From: JBAXEO01 sp964541375
Lineage (GTDB): Bacteria; Actinomycetota; Coriobacteriia; Anaerosomatales; JAAXUF01
Assembly (NCBI GenBank): GCA_964541375.1
Contig: CAZIPT010000066.1
Span: 1-13,303 of the forward strand
Direction: 5' to 3'
DNA: 13,303 nucleotides
Part shown: in pieces, positions 7,073 to 13,303 of the stretch
Numbering within the stretch: the first letter of the stretch is position 1
Layout of the letters: each line of letters starts with the position of its first letter
Notes under the pieces: model-generated
What the model was told of the DNA's origin: nothing
The model's input: only the letters and a program-made list of their open reading frames with translations
Databases searched by the model: none
Program-made: the position numbers and the translations under genes

Positions 7073-8704
7073 ATGGGCCCGATTCTCGTCTTCGGCCACA
7101 AGAATCCCGACAACGACTCAGTTGCCTCGGCGGTCGCGTACGCGCATCTGAAGAACCTCACCGACACCGAGAACGTCTACGTGCCCGCACGGCTTGGCCC
7201 TGCGCCCAAAGAGACCGCCTGGGTGTTCGGCCGCTTCGGCGTGGAGCTGCCCGAGGAGATCTCGCACGTGCGCACGCGCGTGCGCGACGTCATGACGCCG
7301 GATCCGATCACGATCGGAGCGCACCAGCCGATGCTCGTGGCTGGCCGCGTGATGCGCGAGCGCGGCGTGCGAGGGCTTCCCGTGGTTGACGCCGACGGTC
7401 ACACCGTCGGGCTTGTCGGCGAACGGGCGCTTGCGGCGCGATACCTCGACGAGACCGAGATCGAGGGGTTCGAGCGCATGCCGGTGACCGTCGGGCAGCT
7501 TGCACGCGCGCTCGACGGCGAGGTGGCGGCAGGCGACCCGGCCGCGACCGTTGGCGGCGACGTGCTCATCGGCGCTGCGGAGCCGGCCACGCTGGTGGCT
7601 CGCATCAAGCCCGGCGACACGGTGATCGTGGGCGACCGGCTCCGTACGCCGCCACTGGCGCTGGAAGCCGGCGCGGCTTGCCTGATCTCCACCGGTGGTC
7701 ACCGACCCAGCGACGACACTCTGGAGTTGGCTCGCGCTCACGATGCGGCACTCATCGTCACTCCTCACGACACCTACACCGCGGCGCGTCGGGTCTCTCT
7801 CGCTCACGCGGTTGGTGACCTCATGGATACCGACGTGCTGACTGTCGGCCCCGAGACGCTTCTTACCGAGGCCGCCGAGGACCTCATCGCAAGCCCTCAG
7901 CGGGAGGCCGTGGTCGCCGACGATTCCGGTCGCGTAGTGGGAATCCTCACGCGCACCGACGTCGCCCGCGGCGCCCGGCGCCGAGTGGTGCTCGTCGACC
8001 ACAACGAGAGCTCGCAGTCGGCCGCCGGAATCGAGGACGCCGCCGTCGTCGAGATCGTTGACCACCACAGGGTGGGCGACGTGCAGACATCCGCACCGGT
8101 GATGTTCCTCAATATGCCCGTCGGCGCGACGGCCACGATCGTCGCGAGCCGGTACGAGCAACTCGGAGTCGAGATTCCCGAGGCTATCGCGGCGATTCTG
8201 CTCTCGGCGGTACTGACAGACACCGTGCTGCTCAAGTCGCCGACCACCACCGACCTCGATCGACGCATCGTCTCAGAGCTTGCCCGAATTACCGGCTTGG
8301 AGCCGATCGAGTTCGGTATGCAAGTCTTTAAGTCGCGGATGGACGAAGAGGAGTTCTCGGCGAAGTCGGTCATGAGCACCGACGCCAAGGAGTTCCGTGC
8401 GGGGGACTCAGTCGTGTTGGTCGCTCAGCACGAGACGGTGGACTCGGATTCGGTGATGAGCCACCGCGGCGCCATCACCAGCGAGATGGAATCTCTGCTG
8501 GCGGCGCGCGGGTTTGATGCGGTCGTGCTGATGGTCACGGACATCGTGCGCGAGGGGAGCGAGATTCTGGCGGTCGGCAATACGCGCGCGATCGAGCGGG
8601 CGCTGGGGATATCTCTCGCCGACGGCTCCGCGTGGATGCCCGGCGTGCTCTCGCGCAAGAAGCAGGTCGCCGCGCGTCTGGTCGACGCCGCTTCGCGAGG
8701 ATAG
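7073..8704 (+). CDS. ppaC: Manganese-dependent inorganic pyrophosphatase (family II) with CBS-DRTGG-CBS insert
   Basis: Hydrolyses pyrophosphate to two phosphates in the cytosol, pulling biosynthetic reactions forward. The DHH domain shows GHKNPDNDS (8-16; His9, Asp13, Asp15), VDHNE (Asp309), VDHHR (Asp330-His332) and LTDT (Asp383). The DHHA2 domain ends in the substrate-binding SRKKQ (527-531). Plain family II enzymes have about 310 residues; this one has 543, because a regulatory insert at about 67-300 separates the first DHH motif from the rest: CBS1 (about 67-120), a DRTGG domain (about 138-245, with GDR at 187-189 and ISTGG), and CBS2 (about 247-300). In characterised relatives from clostridia and Moorella, AMP/ADP inhibit and ATP or diadenosine polyphosphates activate through these domains, so this enzyme probably senses cell energy state. 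GGAGG at 7064-7068 precedes ATG 7073. The PAP2 gene follows after 8 bases, implying one transcript. Confidence 0.92.
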   Translation: MGPILVFGHKNPDNDSVASAVAYAHLKNLTDTENVYVPARLGPAPKETAWVFGRFGVELPEEISHVRTRVRDVMTPDPITIGAHQPMLVAGRVMRERGVRGLPVVDADGHTVGLVGERALAARYLDETEIEGFERMPVTVGQLARALDGEVAAGDPAATVGGDVLIGAAEPATLVARIKPGDTVIVGDRLRTPPLALEAGAACLISTGGHRPSDDTLELARAHDAALIVTPHDTYTAARRVSLAHAVGDLMDTDVLTVGPETLLTEAAEDLIASPQREAVVADDSGRVVGILTRTDVARGARRRVVLVDHNESSQSAAGIEDAAVVEIVDHHRVGDVQTSAPVMFLNMPVGATATIVASRYEQLGVEIPEAIAAILLSAVLTDTVLLKSPTTTDLDRRIVSELARITGLEPIEFGMQVFKSRMDEEEFSAKSVMSTDAKEFRAGDSVVLVAQHETVDSDSVMSHRGAITSEMESLLAARGFDAVVLMVTDIVREGSEILAVGNTRAIERALGISLADGSAWMPGVLSRKKQVAARLVDAASRG

Positions 8705-8712
8705 GTCCGCGG

Positions 8713-9318
8713 ATGCGCACACCCGCTTGGGTATCCGGTTTCGACTCGGCCGTAGGCGATCCGGTCCACGCCCTGCGGACTCCGGCACTCACGGGGTTCT
8801 TCTATCTCAGCACTCTCATGGCCAACACCGGGACGATCGTGTTCCTGACGACCGCCGCGGTCATCTTTCTGGCGTGGCGGCGGCGGTTTGCAGAGGCGCT
8901 GCTGGTGTTCGTCGTGGTGGCCGGGGGGCAGCTGCTCGGCACGCTCGCCAAGAACGTCGTCACTCGCGAGCGCCCGCCAGCGTCTGGAGCGTTGATCGCG
9001 CTGCCCGGCTCGTACGCCTTTCCATCAGGTCATGCGCTCGCCGCGGTACTGCTCTACGGCGTGCTCGGCTTCCTGCTCGCGCGAGAGATGTGCACGCGGC
9101 GCGCCCGCATAGCCGTCTCTGTCGTCGCGATCGCGATCATCATTTTGGTCGGCGTCTCGCGCGTCTACCTGGGAGTTCATTGGCCGACTGACGTGTTCGC
9201 TGCCTGGGTTCTCGGCGGGGCTTGGCTGGCCGTGTGCGCGTGGGCGTACGTGCGGTGGGACTCCCGGCGTGTGTCGGGTTCCACCCTTCCGAGCACCCCC
9301 TCTGAGCTGCCTGGTTAA
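8713..9318 (+). CDS. PAP2-family integral membrane phosphatase
   Basis: A membrane acid phosphatase/haloperoxidase-fold enzyme. All three PAP2 signatures are intact: K-x6-RP (Lys80, Arg87, Pro88), PSGH (104-107) and SR-x5-H-x3-D (Ser149, Arg150, His156, Asp160). About five or six hydrophobic segments surround them, and active-site residues of this family lie on the outer face. Likely substrates are undecaprenyl pyrophosphate (recycling the cell-wall carrier, as YbjG/BcrC do) or a phosphatidylglycerol- or phosphatidate-type lipid; sequence alone does not decide. At 201 residues it is typical. ATG 8713 lies 8 bases after the pyrophosphatase stop with only GAGG at 8697-8700 as a distant ribosome site, so translation is probably coupled. 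The C-terminal tail (SRRVSGSTLPSTPSELPG) is polar. It shares the theme of phosphate release with the preceding gene. Confidence 0.88.
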   Translation: MRTPAWVSGFDSAVGDPVHALRTPALTGFFYLSTLMANTGTIVFLTTAAVIFLAWRRRFAEALLVFVVVAGGQLLGTLAKNVVTRERPPASGALIALPGSYAFPSGHALAAVLLYGVLGFLLAREMCTRRARIAVSVVAIAIIILVGVSRVYLGVHWPTDVFAAWVLGGAWLAVCAWAYVRWDSRRVSGSTLPSTPSELPG

Positions 9319-9330
9319 CTATCGCGATAC

Positions 9331-9355
9331 CGGTGTGGAACCAGCGTTCACACCG
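9331..9355 (+). other. Stem-loop after the PAP2 gene
   Basis: CGGTGTG (9331-9337) pairs with CACACCG (9349-9355), and AAC with GTT inside, with one bulged G and a CAGC loop. The stem is strong but lacks a T-run, so it is either a weak terminator, a message-end stabiliser, or a dyad operator for the genes that follow. Confidence 0.5.
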
Positions 9356-9378
9356 ATTGCGCTGAGAGTTGACATCCT
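9346..9378 (+). promoter_or_regulatory. Candidate response-regulator direct repeat overlapping a TTGACA -35
   Basis: GTTCACACC (9346-9354) and GTTGACATC (9368-9376) agree at seven of nine positions and start 22 bases apart, two units of 11, the spacing known for PHO-box repeats (GTTCACC plus 4) of actinobacterial PhoP. The second copy contains a perfect -35 TTGACA (9369-9374), but no good -10 lies 16-19 bases beyond. GTTCACC-like 7-mers occur elsewhere in genes here, so this is only suggestive. Confidence 0.25.
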
Positions 9379-9390
9379 CCTTACTTGCCT

Positions 9391-9469
9391 GCAACCAACG
9401 CACTGCAGCACTCACCTAGGGTGGTTGCTGTTGCGAGGCATCCCGTTTCGCGACGCTCTGGCTCAGAGC
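9391..9469 (+). other. Structured leader before the secreted-protein gene
   Basis: This lies in the 177-base gap 9319-9495, the longest in the window. GCAACCA (9391-9397) is complementary to TGGTTGC (9422-9428) across 24 bases, and GCTCTG (9455-9460) to CAGAGC (9464-9469) across a 3-base loop. The second hairpin ends 15 bases before AAGGAGG. TAGGGT at 9417-9422 is a possible -10. No known riboswitch core was recognised. Confidence 0.35.
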
Positions 9470-9484
9470 AGTTTCGGAAGGAAG

Positions 9485-9491
9485 AAGGAGG
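9485..9491 (+). promoter_or_regulatory. Strong ribosome binding site of the secreted-protein gene
   Basis: AAGGAGG is a near-perfect Shine-Dalgarno match, four bases before ATG 9496. It fixes this start and suggests high translation. Confidence 0.8.
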
Positions 9492-9495
9492 CAAT

Positions 9496-10242
9496 ATGTC
9501 TCGCAGGACAAGGGTCGCCCTCGGCGCCCTGGTGCTCGCGGTGGCGATGCTCGCGCTATCGGCCACGGTTGCGTTCGCGGCTCCCAGCTACACCGTGAGC
9601 CTGACGCCGTCGAAGACGTCGCTCCGCTACGGCAACGAGTTCACGCTCCAGCCCAGCGTCGTCGGCACGAACACCTTGGCGTTTTCGATGGTGACCATCG
9701 AGAAGTCATGGGACATGGTGAACTGGACGACCGACGGACTTGAGGGCCTCAAGACCGACGGTGACACGGGTACCGTCGATCCCATAGATCCCCAGTACAT
9801 GATCGTTGACGACACTCTGCTGCCGACCGCTGTTGCGGCAAGCCTCCCGACGACGGTCTACTTCCGCGCGATCTACAAGCCCTCGGGGATGGACGGCAAG
9901 CTCCTGCCGGCCTCCGAGAACCAGACCAGCGCGCCGACTGCAGTAACGCTTGTCCGCAATACCAAGGTCAAGGCGACCGTTTCTGCGCCGCGATTCGCCT
10001 CGCGCAAGCGTTCGTTCGTGATCTCGTCCGGAATGTCGCCCAACTCGGGCCCGGGCCTGATGCGCGTGACCATCTCGAAGCACGGCTACAAGCGCAGCTA
10101 CCTCGTGTGGACCGACGAGTCGGGAACAGCCGACCTCCGCGTAAAGCTGAAGAAGGCCACCTACAAGGTCCAGGCGAAGTGGCTGGGCAACGTATGGGGC
10201 AAGAGCGCCGGCTCCAAAGTGAAGACCGTCACCGTCCGCTAG
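9496..10242 (+). CDS. Secreted protein of unknown function, probably beta-rich (Ig-like)
   Basis: I do not recognise this 248-residue protein. It has a textbook Sec signal peptide (MSRRTR, a hydrophobic core, then TVAFA-AP with cleavage near residue 29) and no lipobox cysteine; indeed I see no cysteine in it. The mature part reads as two beta-rich regions. The first is about 30-155, with SYTVSLTPSKTSLRYGNEFTL typical of Ig/cadherin-like strands and an acidic Asp/Gly-rich middle. The second is about 156-248, strongly basic, and ends in Lys-rich alternating strands (YKVQAKWLGNVWGKSAG, KVKTVTVR). There is no membrane anchor or sorting motif, so it is probably released or held by charge to the wall. 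It lies 31 bases ahead of pstS with a good ribosome site at both genes, so the two are almost certainly co-transcribed. A role in phosphate capture or in holding PstS is inference from position only. Confidence 0.85.
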   Translation: MSRRTRVALGALVLAVAMLALSATVAFAAPSYTVSLTPSKTSLRYGNEFTLQPSVVGTNTLAFSMVTIEKSWDMVNWTTDGLEGLKTDGDTGTVDPIDPQYMIVDDTLLPTAVAASLPTTVYFRAIYKPSGMDGKLLPASENQTSAPTAVTLVRNTKVKATVSAPRFASRKRSFVISSGMSPNSGPGLMRVTISKHGYKRSYLVWTDESGTADLRVKLKKATYKVQAKWLGNVWGKSAGSKVKTVTVR

Positions 10243-10261
10243 TAGTAACCGGACAGAAACC

Positions 10262-10267
10262 AGGAGG
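10262..10267 (+). promoter_or_regulatory. Ribosome binding site of pstS
   Basis: AGGAGG lies six bases before ATG 10274 and selects it over the in-frame ATG at 10292. Confidence 0.8.
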
Positions 10268-10273
10268 AACAAG

Positions 10274-11104
10274 ATGATTCGAAGCAAGATCATGCGCGCC
10301 GCGGCAACGGTAGCACTCGTGGCCGTCACCGCCACCGTCGCGGCGCCGGCAATGGCTATGGCCGGCACCGTTCGCCTCTCCGGCTCGACCACCGTCCAGC
10401 CGCTCGCGCAGGCCTGGGCCAACGCTTTCCACGCGTCCAATCCCGGCACCACCGTCTCCGTCAGCGGCGGCGGCTCGGGCACCGGCTTCAAGGATGCTGC
10501 CAAGGGCGTTTCGATCGGCATGTCGTCGCGCGTCAAGACCGCCTCTGACGGTGCGGCCGTCATGACTCCCGTCGCCCGCGACGCCGTGGCGATCATCGTC
10601 AACCCCAACAACAACGTGCGCTCGCTGACCGCAGCTCAGGTCCAGGGCATCTACACGGGCAAGTACACGACCTGGAAGCAGGTCGGCGGCAAGACCAGCA
10701 AGAAGTTCAACGCAAAGAAGGCCATCGTACTGGCCGGCCGTACGGGCTCCTCGGGCACCTACGAGTACTTCAAGGCTGACGTTCTGGGGGGCACCCGCCA
10801 GTCCAAGCGCACCAAGGGCTACGCCTCCAACGGTATGGTTCGCTCCAAGGTCGCCTCCGACAAGTACGCCATCGGCTACGTCGGCATGGCTTTCATCAAC
10901 AGCAAGGTGCGCGCTGTGCGCATCGACACAGTCGCGCCGACCAAGGCCAACGCGCTTGCAGGCCGCTATCGCTGGGTCCGCGATCTCTACTTCGTGCACT
11001 ACCCCGCGTACCCGATCACCGGTGAGGCCAAGTCCTTCGTCGACTTCTGCCTCAGCCCGGCCGGTCAGGCCATCGCGAGCAAGACGTTCCTCCCGCTCAA
11101 CTAG
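10274..11104 (+). CDS. pstS: Phosphate-binding protein PstS of the Pst ABC transporter
   Basis: Binds inorganic phosphate outside the membrane and delivers it to PstCA. Binding-loop motifs are clear: LSGSTTVQPLA (35-45), SGGGSGTGFKDAAKG (64-78), SSR (84-86) and GRTGSSGTYEYF (155-166), followed by YAIGYVGMAF and the usual end (FVDFCLSPAGQAIASK). The 276-residue length is typical of the short PstS type. A Sec signal peptide (1-30) appears to cut after AMAMA, before GTVRL. No cysteine stands near that site; the only one I see is in FCLSP near the C-terminus, so it is not a lipoprotein. That is odd for an actinobacterium, where solute-binding proteins are normally lipid-anchored. The mature protein is Lys/Arg-rich. 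It follows the secreted-protein gene and is separated from pstC by 121 bases containing a strong hairpin, which may let PstS be made in excess. Confidence 0.93.
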   Translation: MIRSKIMRAAATVALVAVTATVAAPAMAMAGTVRLSGSTTVQPLAQAWANAFHASNPGTTVSVSGGGSGTGFKDAAKGVSIGMSSRVKTASDGAAVMTPVARDAVAIIVNPNNNVRSLTAAQVQGIYTGKYTTWKQVGGKTSKKFNAKKAIVLAGRTGSSGTYEYFKADVLGGTRQSKRTKGYASNGMVRSKVASDKYAIGYVGMAFINSKVRAVRIDTVAPTKANALAGRYRWVRDLYFVHYPAYPITGEAKSFVDFCLSPAGQAIASKTFLPLN

Positions 11105-11119
11105 AGCTCGCGCGTATTC

Positions 11120-11162
11120 CCTCCTCGAGGGGCGCGGTCACGATCTCGTGGCCGCGTCCCTC
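11120..11162 (+). terminator. Strong pstS-pstC intergenic hairpin, possible partial terminator
   Basis: Arms 11127-11141 and 11148-11162 pair over 15 positions with two G-U pairs around a 6-base loop; two further weak pairs could close the loop. No T-run follows (TCCCCGATTCTG), so full intrinsic termination is unlikely; message-end protection of pstS or partial attenuation fits better. CCCTC at 11119-11123 can instead pair with GAGGG at 11127-11131, a smaller alternative hairpin that would break the large one. Confidence 0.6.
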
Positions 11163-11225
11163 TCCCCGATTCTGCCTGAAGGCATCGCCATCCGATTGTT
11201 CACCTCGGCCCGTTGAGGGAGACGA

Positions 11226-12293
11226 ATGACCAGCAACGAACACGCTCTTGGCGCTCCGGTTCCGGGCACTCTTCAACCTCAGGGTTCTTCGGGCGCGGGT
11301 GCCAGCGGAATAGATCTCAGAGCGGCATCCTCGCGCGACTACGAGTGGCTCATGCGTCCGGTGCTGATGGCCGCAGCTCTCTTCTCGGGACTAGTCGTCG
11401 CTTTGGTGGTCGGCTTCGTCTTCTGGCAGGCGTGGCCGCTTTGGCGCGCCGAGGGACTCAGGTTCCTCACGTCGGACGGCTGGGACTGGCAGCTCGAGAA
11501 CGCCTGGAATAGCGGCGGCGTCTTCTTTGGTGCGCTTCCGCTGCTCGTCGGCTCGCTTGTCACCACGATCGGAGCGGTGATCATCGCCCTGGCCATCGGT
11601 TTGCCGGCCTCGGTCTTCCTCGCCGAACTCGCGCCTTCGTGGATTCGTCGCCCCATGGAGAGCGTCGTCCAGCTGCTCGCGGGGATTCCGTCCGTCGTGT
11701 TCGGACTCGTAGGGCTTTCGGTGGTCGTGCCCTTCATCACCGATCATATCGTTCCTTCGAACGCAGGTGAGGTCGTGACCGAGGTCCCGATTGACGGTGC
11801 CTGCCTGCTCGCCGCCGTCATCGTTCTGAGCTTCATGATCCTGCCGTTCTTCGTCACGGTTGCGACCGACTCACTGCGGTCGGTGCCGCGCTCGTTTATG
11901 GACGGCGGCCTGGCGCTCGGGATGACTCGCTGGCGAACGATCACAAGGCTGCAGGTGCCCTCCGCGACGCCTGGCTTGATCGCAGGCATGGTACTGGCCG
12001 CTGCGCGCGCCATCGGCGAAGCGATCGCGGTATCGATGGTCGCAGGCGCTCTCGCGTTCGTTCCGGCGCTCAATCACGGGCCGCTCTACGCGCTGCTGAT
12101 GCCGGTGCGCACGATGGCCTCGGCGATCGTCGAGTCCGGTGCCGAGGCGTCCAACATCCCGTCTATCGCCTCGGCGATGTTCGCCCTCGCCTCGGTGCTG
12201 CTGGTCTTCAGCCTGGGACTCAGCCTCGCCGCGCGTTGGGCGTTCGTGGTCTTCAACCGGAAGATGAACATCGATACCGGCCGACAGGTCTAG
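11226..12293 (+). CDS. pstC: Phosphate ABC transporter permease PstC
   Basis: One of the two membrane channel subunits of Pst, working with PstA and the ATPase PstB. The 355-residue protein has a polar, Gly/Pro/Ser-rich N-terminal tail of about 40 residues, then about six membrane helices, the first near 45-70. The PstC traits are the segment after helix 3 (LLAGIPSVVFGLVGLSVVVPF) and the cytoplasmic coupling (EAA) loop at about 225-245 (DGGLALGMTRWRTITRLQVP), which docks on PstB, followed by ARAIGEAIAVSMVAG. GAGGGAG at 11215-11221 precedes ATG 11226 by four bases. Its TAG overlaps the ribosome site of pstA (TAGGAGG), so the two permease genes are tightly coupled. Confidence 0.94.
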   Translation: MTSNEHALGAPVPGTLQPQGSSGAGASGIDLRAASSRDYEWLMRPVLMAAALFSGLVVALVVGFVFWQAWPLWRAEGLRFLTSDGWDWQLENAWNSGGVFFGALPLLVGSLVTTIGAVIIALAIGLPASVFLAELAPSWIRRPMESVVQLLAGIPSVVFGLVGLSVVVPFITDHIVPSNAGEVVTEVPIDGACLLAAVIVLSFMILPFFVTVATDSLRSVPRSFMDGGLALGMTRWRTITRLQVPSATPGLIAGMVLAAARAIGEAIAVSMVAGALAFVPALNHGPLYALLMPVRTMASAIVESGAEASNIPSIASAMFALASVLLVFSLGLSLAARWAFVVFNRKMNIDTGRQV

Positions 12294-12303
12294 GAGGAGC
12301 GCC

Positions 12304-13260
12304 GTGCAGTCGATCGACATCAAGAGCGTGAGCCGCAAGACGAGCCTCACCTCCGCTGTAGGACACACGATTTCCTGGGCCGCCGCCATGGTGGTGTTTG
12401 TCGCGTGTCTCGGAATCATCGGATATCTCCTGTACAAGGGGATCCACGCCATCAACTGGGCCTTTCTCAGCACCGACCCGTCGCCGAGCCTCGACGAGGG
12501 CGCCGGAGGCGGCGTCCGCGTCCCGATCGTCGGCACCTTCGTGCTCGTCGGTTTGAGCATGCTGGTGGCCGTCCCGATCGCGATCGCGGCGTCGGTCTAC
12601 CTCGCCGAGTACATGGACGAGTCGAAGCGGCTGACTCGCGTCGTGCGCATTGGGCTTGAAGTGCTTGCGAGCGTTCCGAGCGTCGTCTTTGGGATGTTCG
12701 GACTCGCGGTGTTCACACTCCCGGTCTTCGTCTTCCTGTCCACGAGCGGGTCCGGGAACGCTACCGCGGCGTTTGGGCGATCGTTCATCGTCGCGTCGAT
12801 CGTCATGGGCATCCACGTCTTGCCGTTCATCATCAAGGTCTGCGAGGAGGCCATTCACGCTGTCCCGCAGTCGTTTCGGCAGGGGGCGGTCGCGCTCGGG
12901 ATGACCAAGTGGCGGGCCGTGCGCAAGGTCGTGCTGCCCGCTGCAGGCGCCGGCATCGCCACAGGTGTGGTTCTCGGGATGGGTCTTGCCGCGGGTGACA
13001 CCGCGATCGTCTGGCTGACACTGGGCGGGACGATGACCATGGCGAGCGATCAGTGGTGGTCGCCACAGAACTGGATGACTGTCCTGAAGGGGACAGGATC
13101 GACCCTTACCACGTTCACCTACTTCAACTCACCGGCAGGTGAGGGCAACTCCGAGGGGCTCGCTTTCGGCGGCGCACTCGTGCTCATCGCGCTCGTGCTT
13201 GTCCTGAACTTCGCAGCTCTCGCCATCGCTCGCTCGCAGCAGCGTGCCGGCCGCAGTTAG
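12304..13260 (+). CDS. pstA: Phosphate ABC transporter permease PstA
   Basis: The second channel subunit of Pst. The 318-residue protein has a short cytoplasmic start, a first helix near 22-46, a loop with Asp/Glu and Gly (STDPSPSLDEGAGGG), then the permease core: VPIAIAASVYLAEYM, LASVPSVVFGMFGLAVF, and the EAA loop at about 192-212 (QGAVALGMTKWRAVRKVVLP), which contacts PstB. The ending LNFAALAIARSQQRAG fits the family. The start is GTG 12304, with AGGAGG at 12292-12297 six bases before it and overlapping the pstC stop. PstA rather than PstC is assigned from gene order and the absence of the long PstC N-terminal tail; the shared fold makes the two similar. Confidence 0.93.
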   Translation: MQSIDIKSVSRKTSLTSAVGHTISWAAAMVVFVACLGIIGYLLYKGIHAINWAFLSTDPSPSLDEGAGGGVRVPIVGTFVLVGLSMLVAVPIAIAASVYLAEYMDESKRLTRVVRIGLEVLASVPSVVFGMFGLAVFTLPVFVFLSTSGSGNATAAFGRSFIVASIVMGIHVLPFIIKVCEEAIHAVPQSFRQGAVALGMTKWRAVRKVVLPAAGAGIATGVVLGMGLAAGDTAIVWLTLGGTMTMASDQWWSPQNWMTVLKGTGSTLTTFTYFNSPAGEGNSEGLAFGGALVLIALVLVLNFAALAIARSQQRAGRS

Positions 13261-13295
13261 CCGCGCCGGCATTGGAACCTCGAAAGGACGCCAGA

Positions 13296-13303
13296 ATGTC
13301 TGA
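13296..13303 (+). CDS. Start of the next gene, probably pstB (ATPase)
   Basis: Only ATG TCT GA is inside the window. AAAGGA at 13283-13288 is a fitting ribosome site seven bases upstream. The 35-base gap after pstA and the usual pstSCAB order suggest the Pst ATPase, but no sequence of it is visible. Confidence 0.5.

Noticed and set aside
7118..8161. 347-codon open frame on the minus strand inside the pyrophosphatase gene
   Set aside because: It is the antisense of well-conserved CBS/DRTGG/DHH codons. The product is a His/Arg/Gly-rich mix typical of shadow frames, with no motif.
11198..11204. GTTCACC just before pstC as a PHO box
   Set aside because: It is a single copy with no 11-base partner. 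The same or a near-identical 7-mer occurs inside guaA, aroF and pcrA, so it is expected by chance here.

Overview
The window is dense, high-GC bacterial chromosome (strong G/C preference at third codon positions, GTG starts mixed with ATG). Every gene I can support lies on the + strand. Ordinary chromosomal markers are present (guaA, pcrA, pst). High GC, a CBS/DRTGG-type family II pyrophosphatase and a possible leaderless transcript suggest an actinobacterium, perhaps near Coriobacteriia. That placement is inference: no rRNA is present.

Layout. 1-553: 3' end of guaA (GMP synthase), closed by a good intrinsic terminator. 682-1926: secreted D-alanyl-D-alanine carboxypeptidase (peptidase S11) with its own -10 box. 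2039-3117: stand-alone AroQ chorismate mutase overlapping by one base a short, metal-dependent type I DAHP synthase, i.e. the first shikimate step beside the first Phe/Tyr branch step. 3223-3402: tiny protein with four zinc-ligand pairs. 3411-4658: GH1 beta-glycosidase. 4754-7006: PcrA/UvrD helicase with a glycine-rich linker and C-terminal Tudor-like domain, apparently with almost no 5' leader. 7073-8704: manganese-dependent inorganic pyrophosphatase with a CBS-DRTGG-CBS insert. 8713-9318: PAP2 membrane phosphatase. 9319-9495: the longest gap, rich in potential RNA structure. 9496-10242: unrecognised secreted protein. 10274-13260: pstS, pstC, pstA, with the first bases of the next gene (probably pstB) at the edge.

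The right half is a phosphate neighbourhood. PPase releases Pi from PPi in the cytosol, the PAP2 enzyme probably releases Pi from a lipid (pyro)phosphate at the membrane, and Pst imports Pi. The least explained parts are the secreted protein ahead of pstS, a PstS without a lipobox, the structured leader before both, and a very strong hairpin between pstS and pstC. I see no mobile element, CRISPR array, tRNA or rRNA. No gene-free stretch exceeds 300 bases. I found no wholly new multi-gene system. The best candidate for new biology is the secreted-protein/PstS pair.
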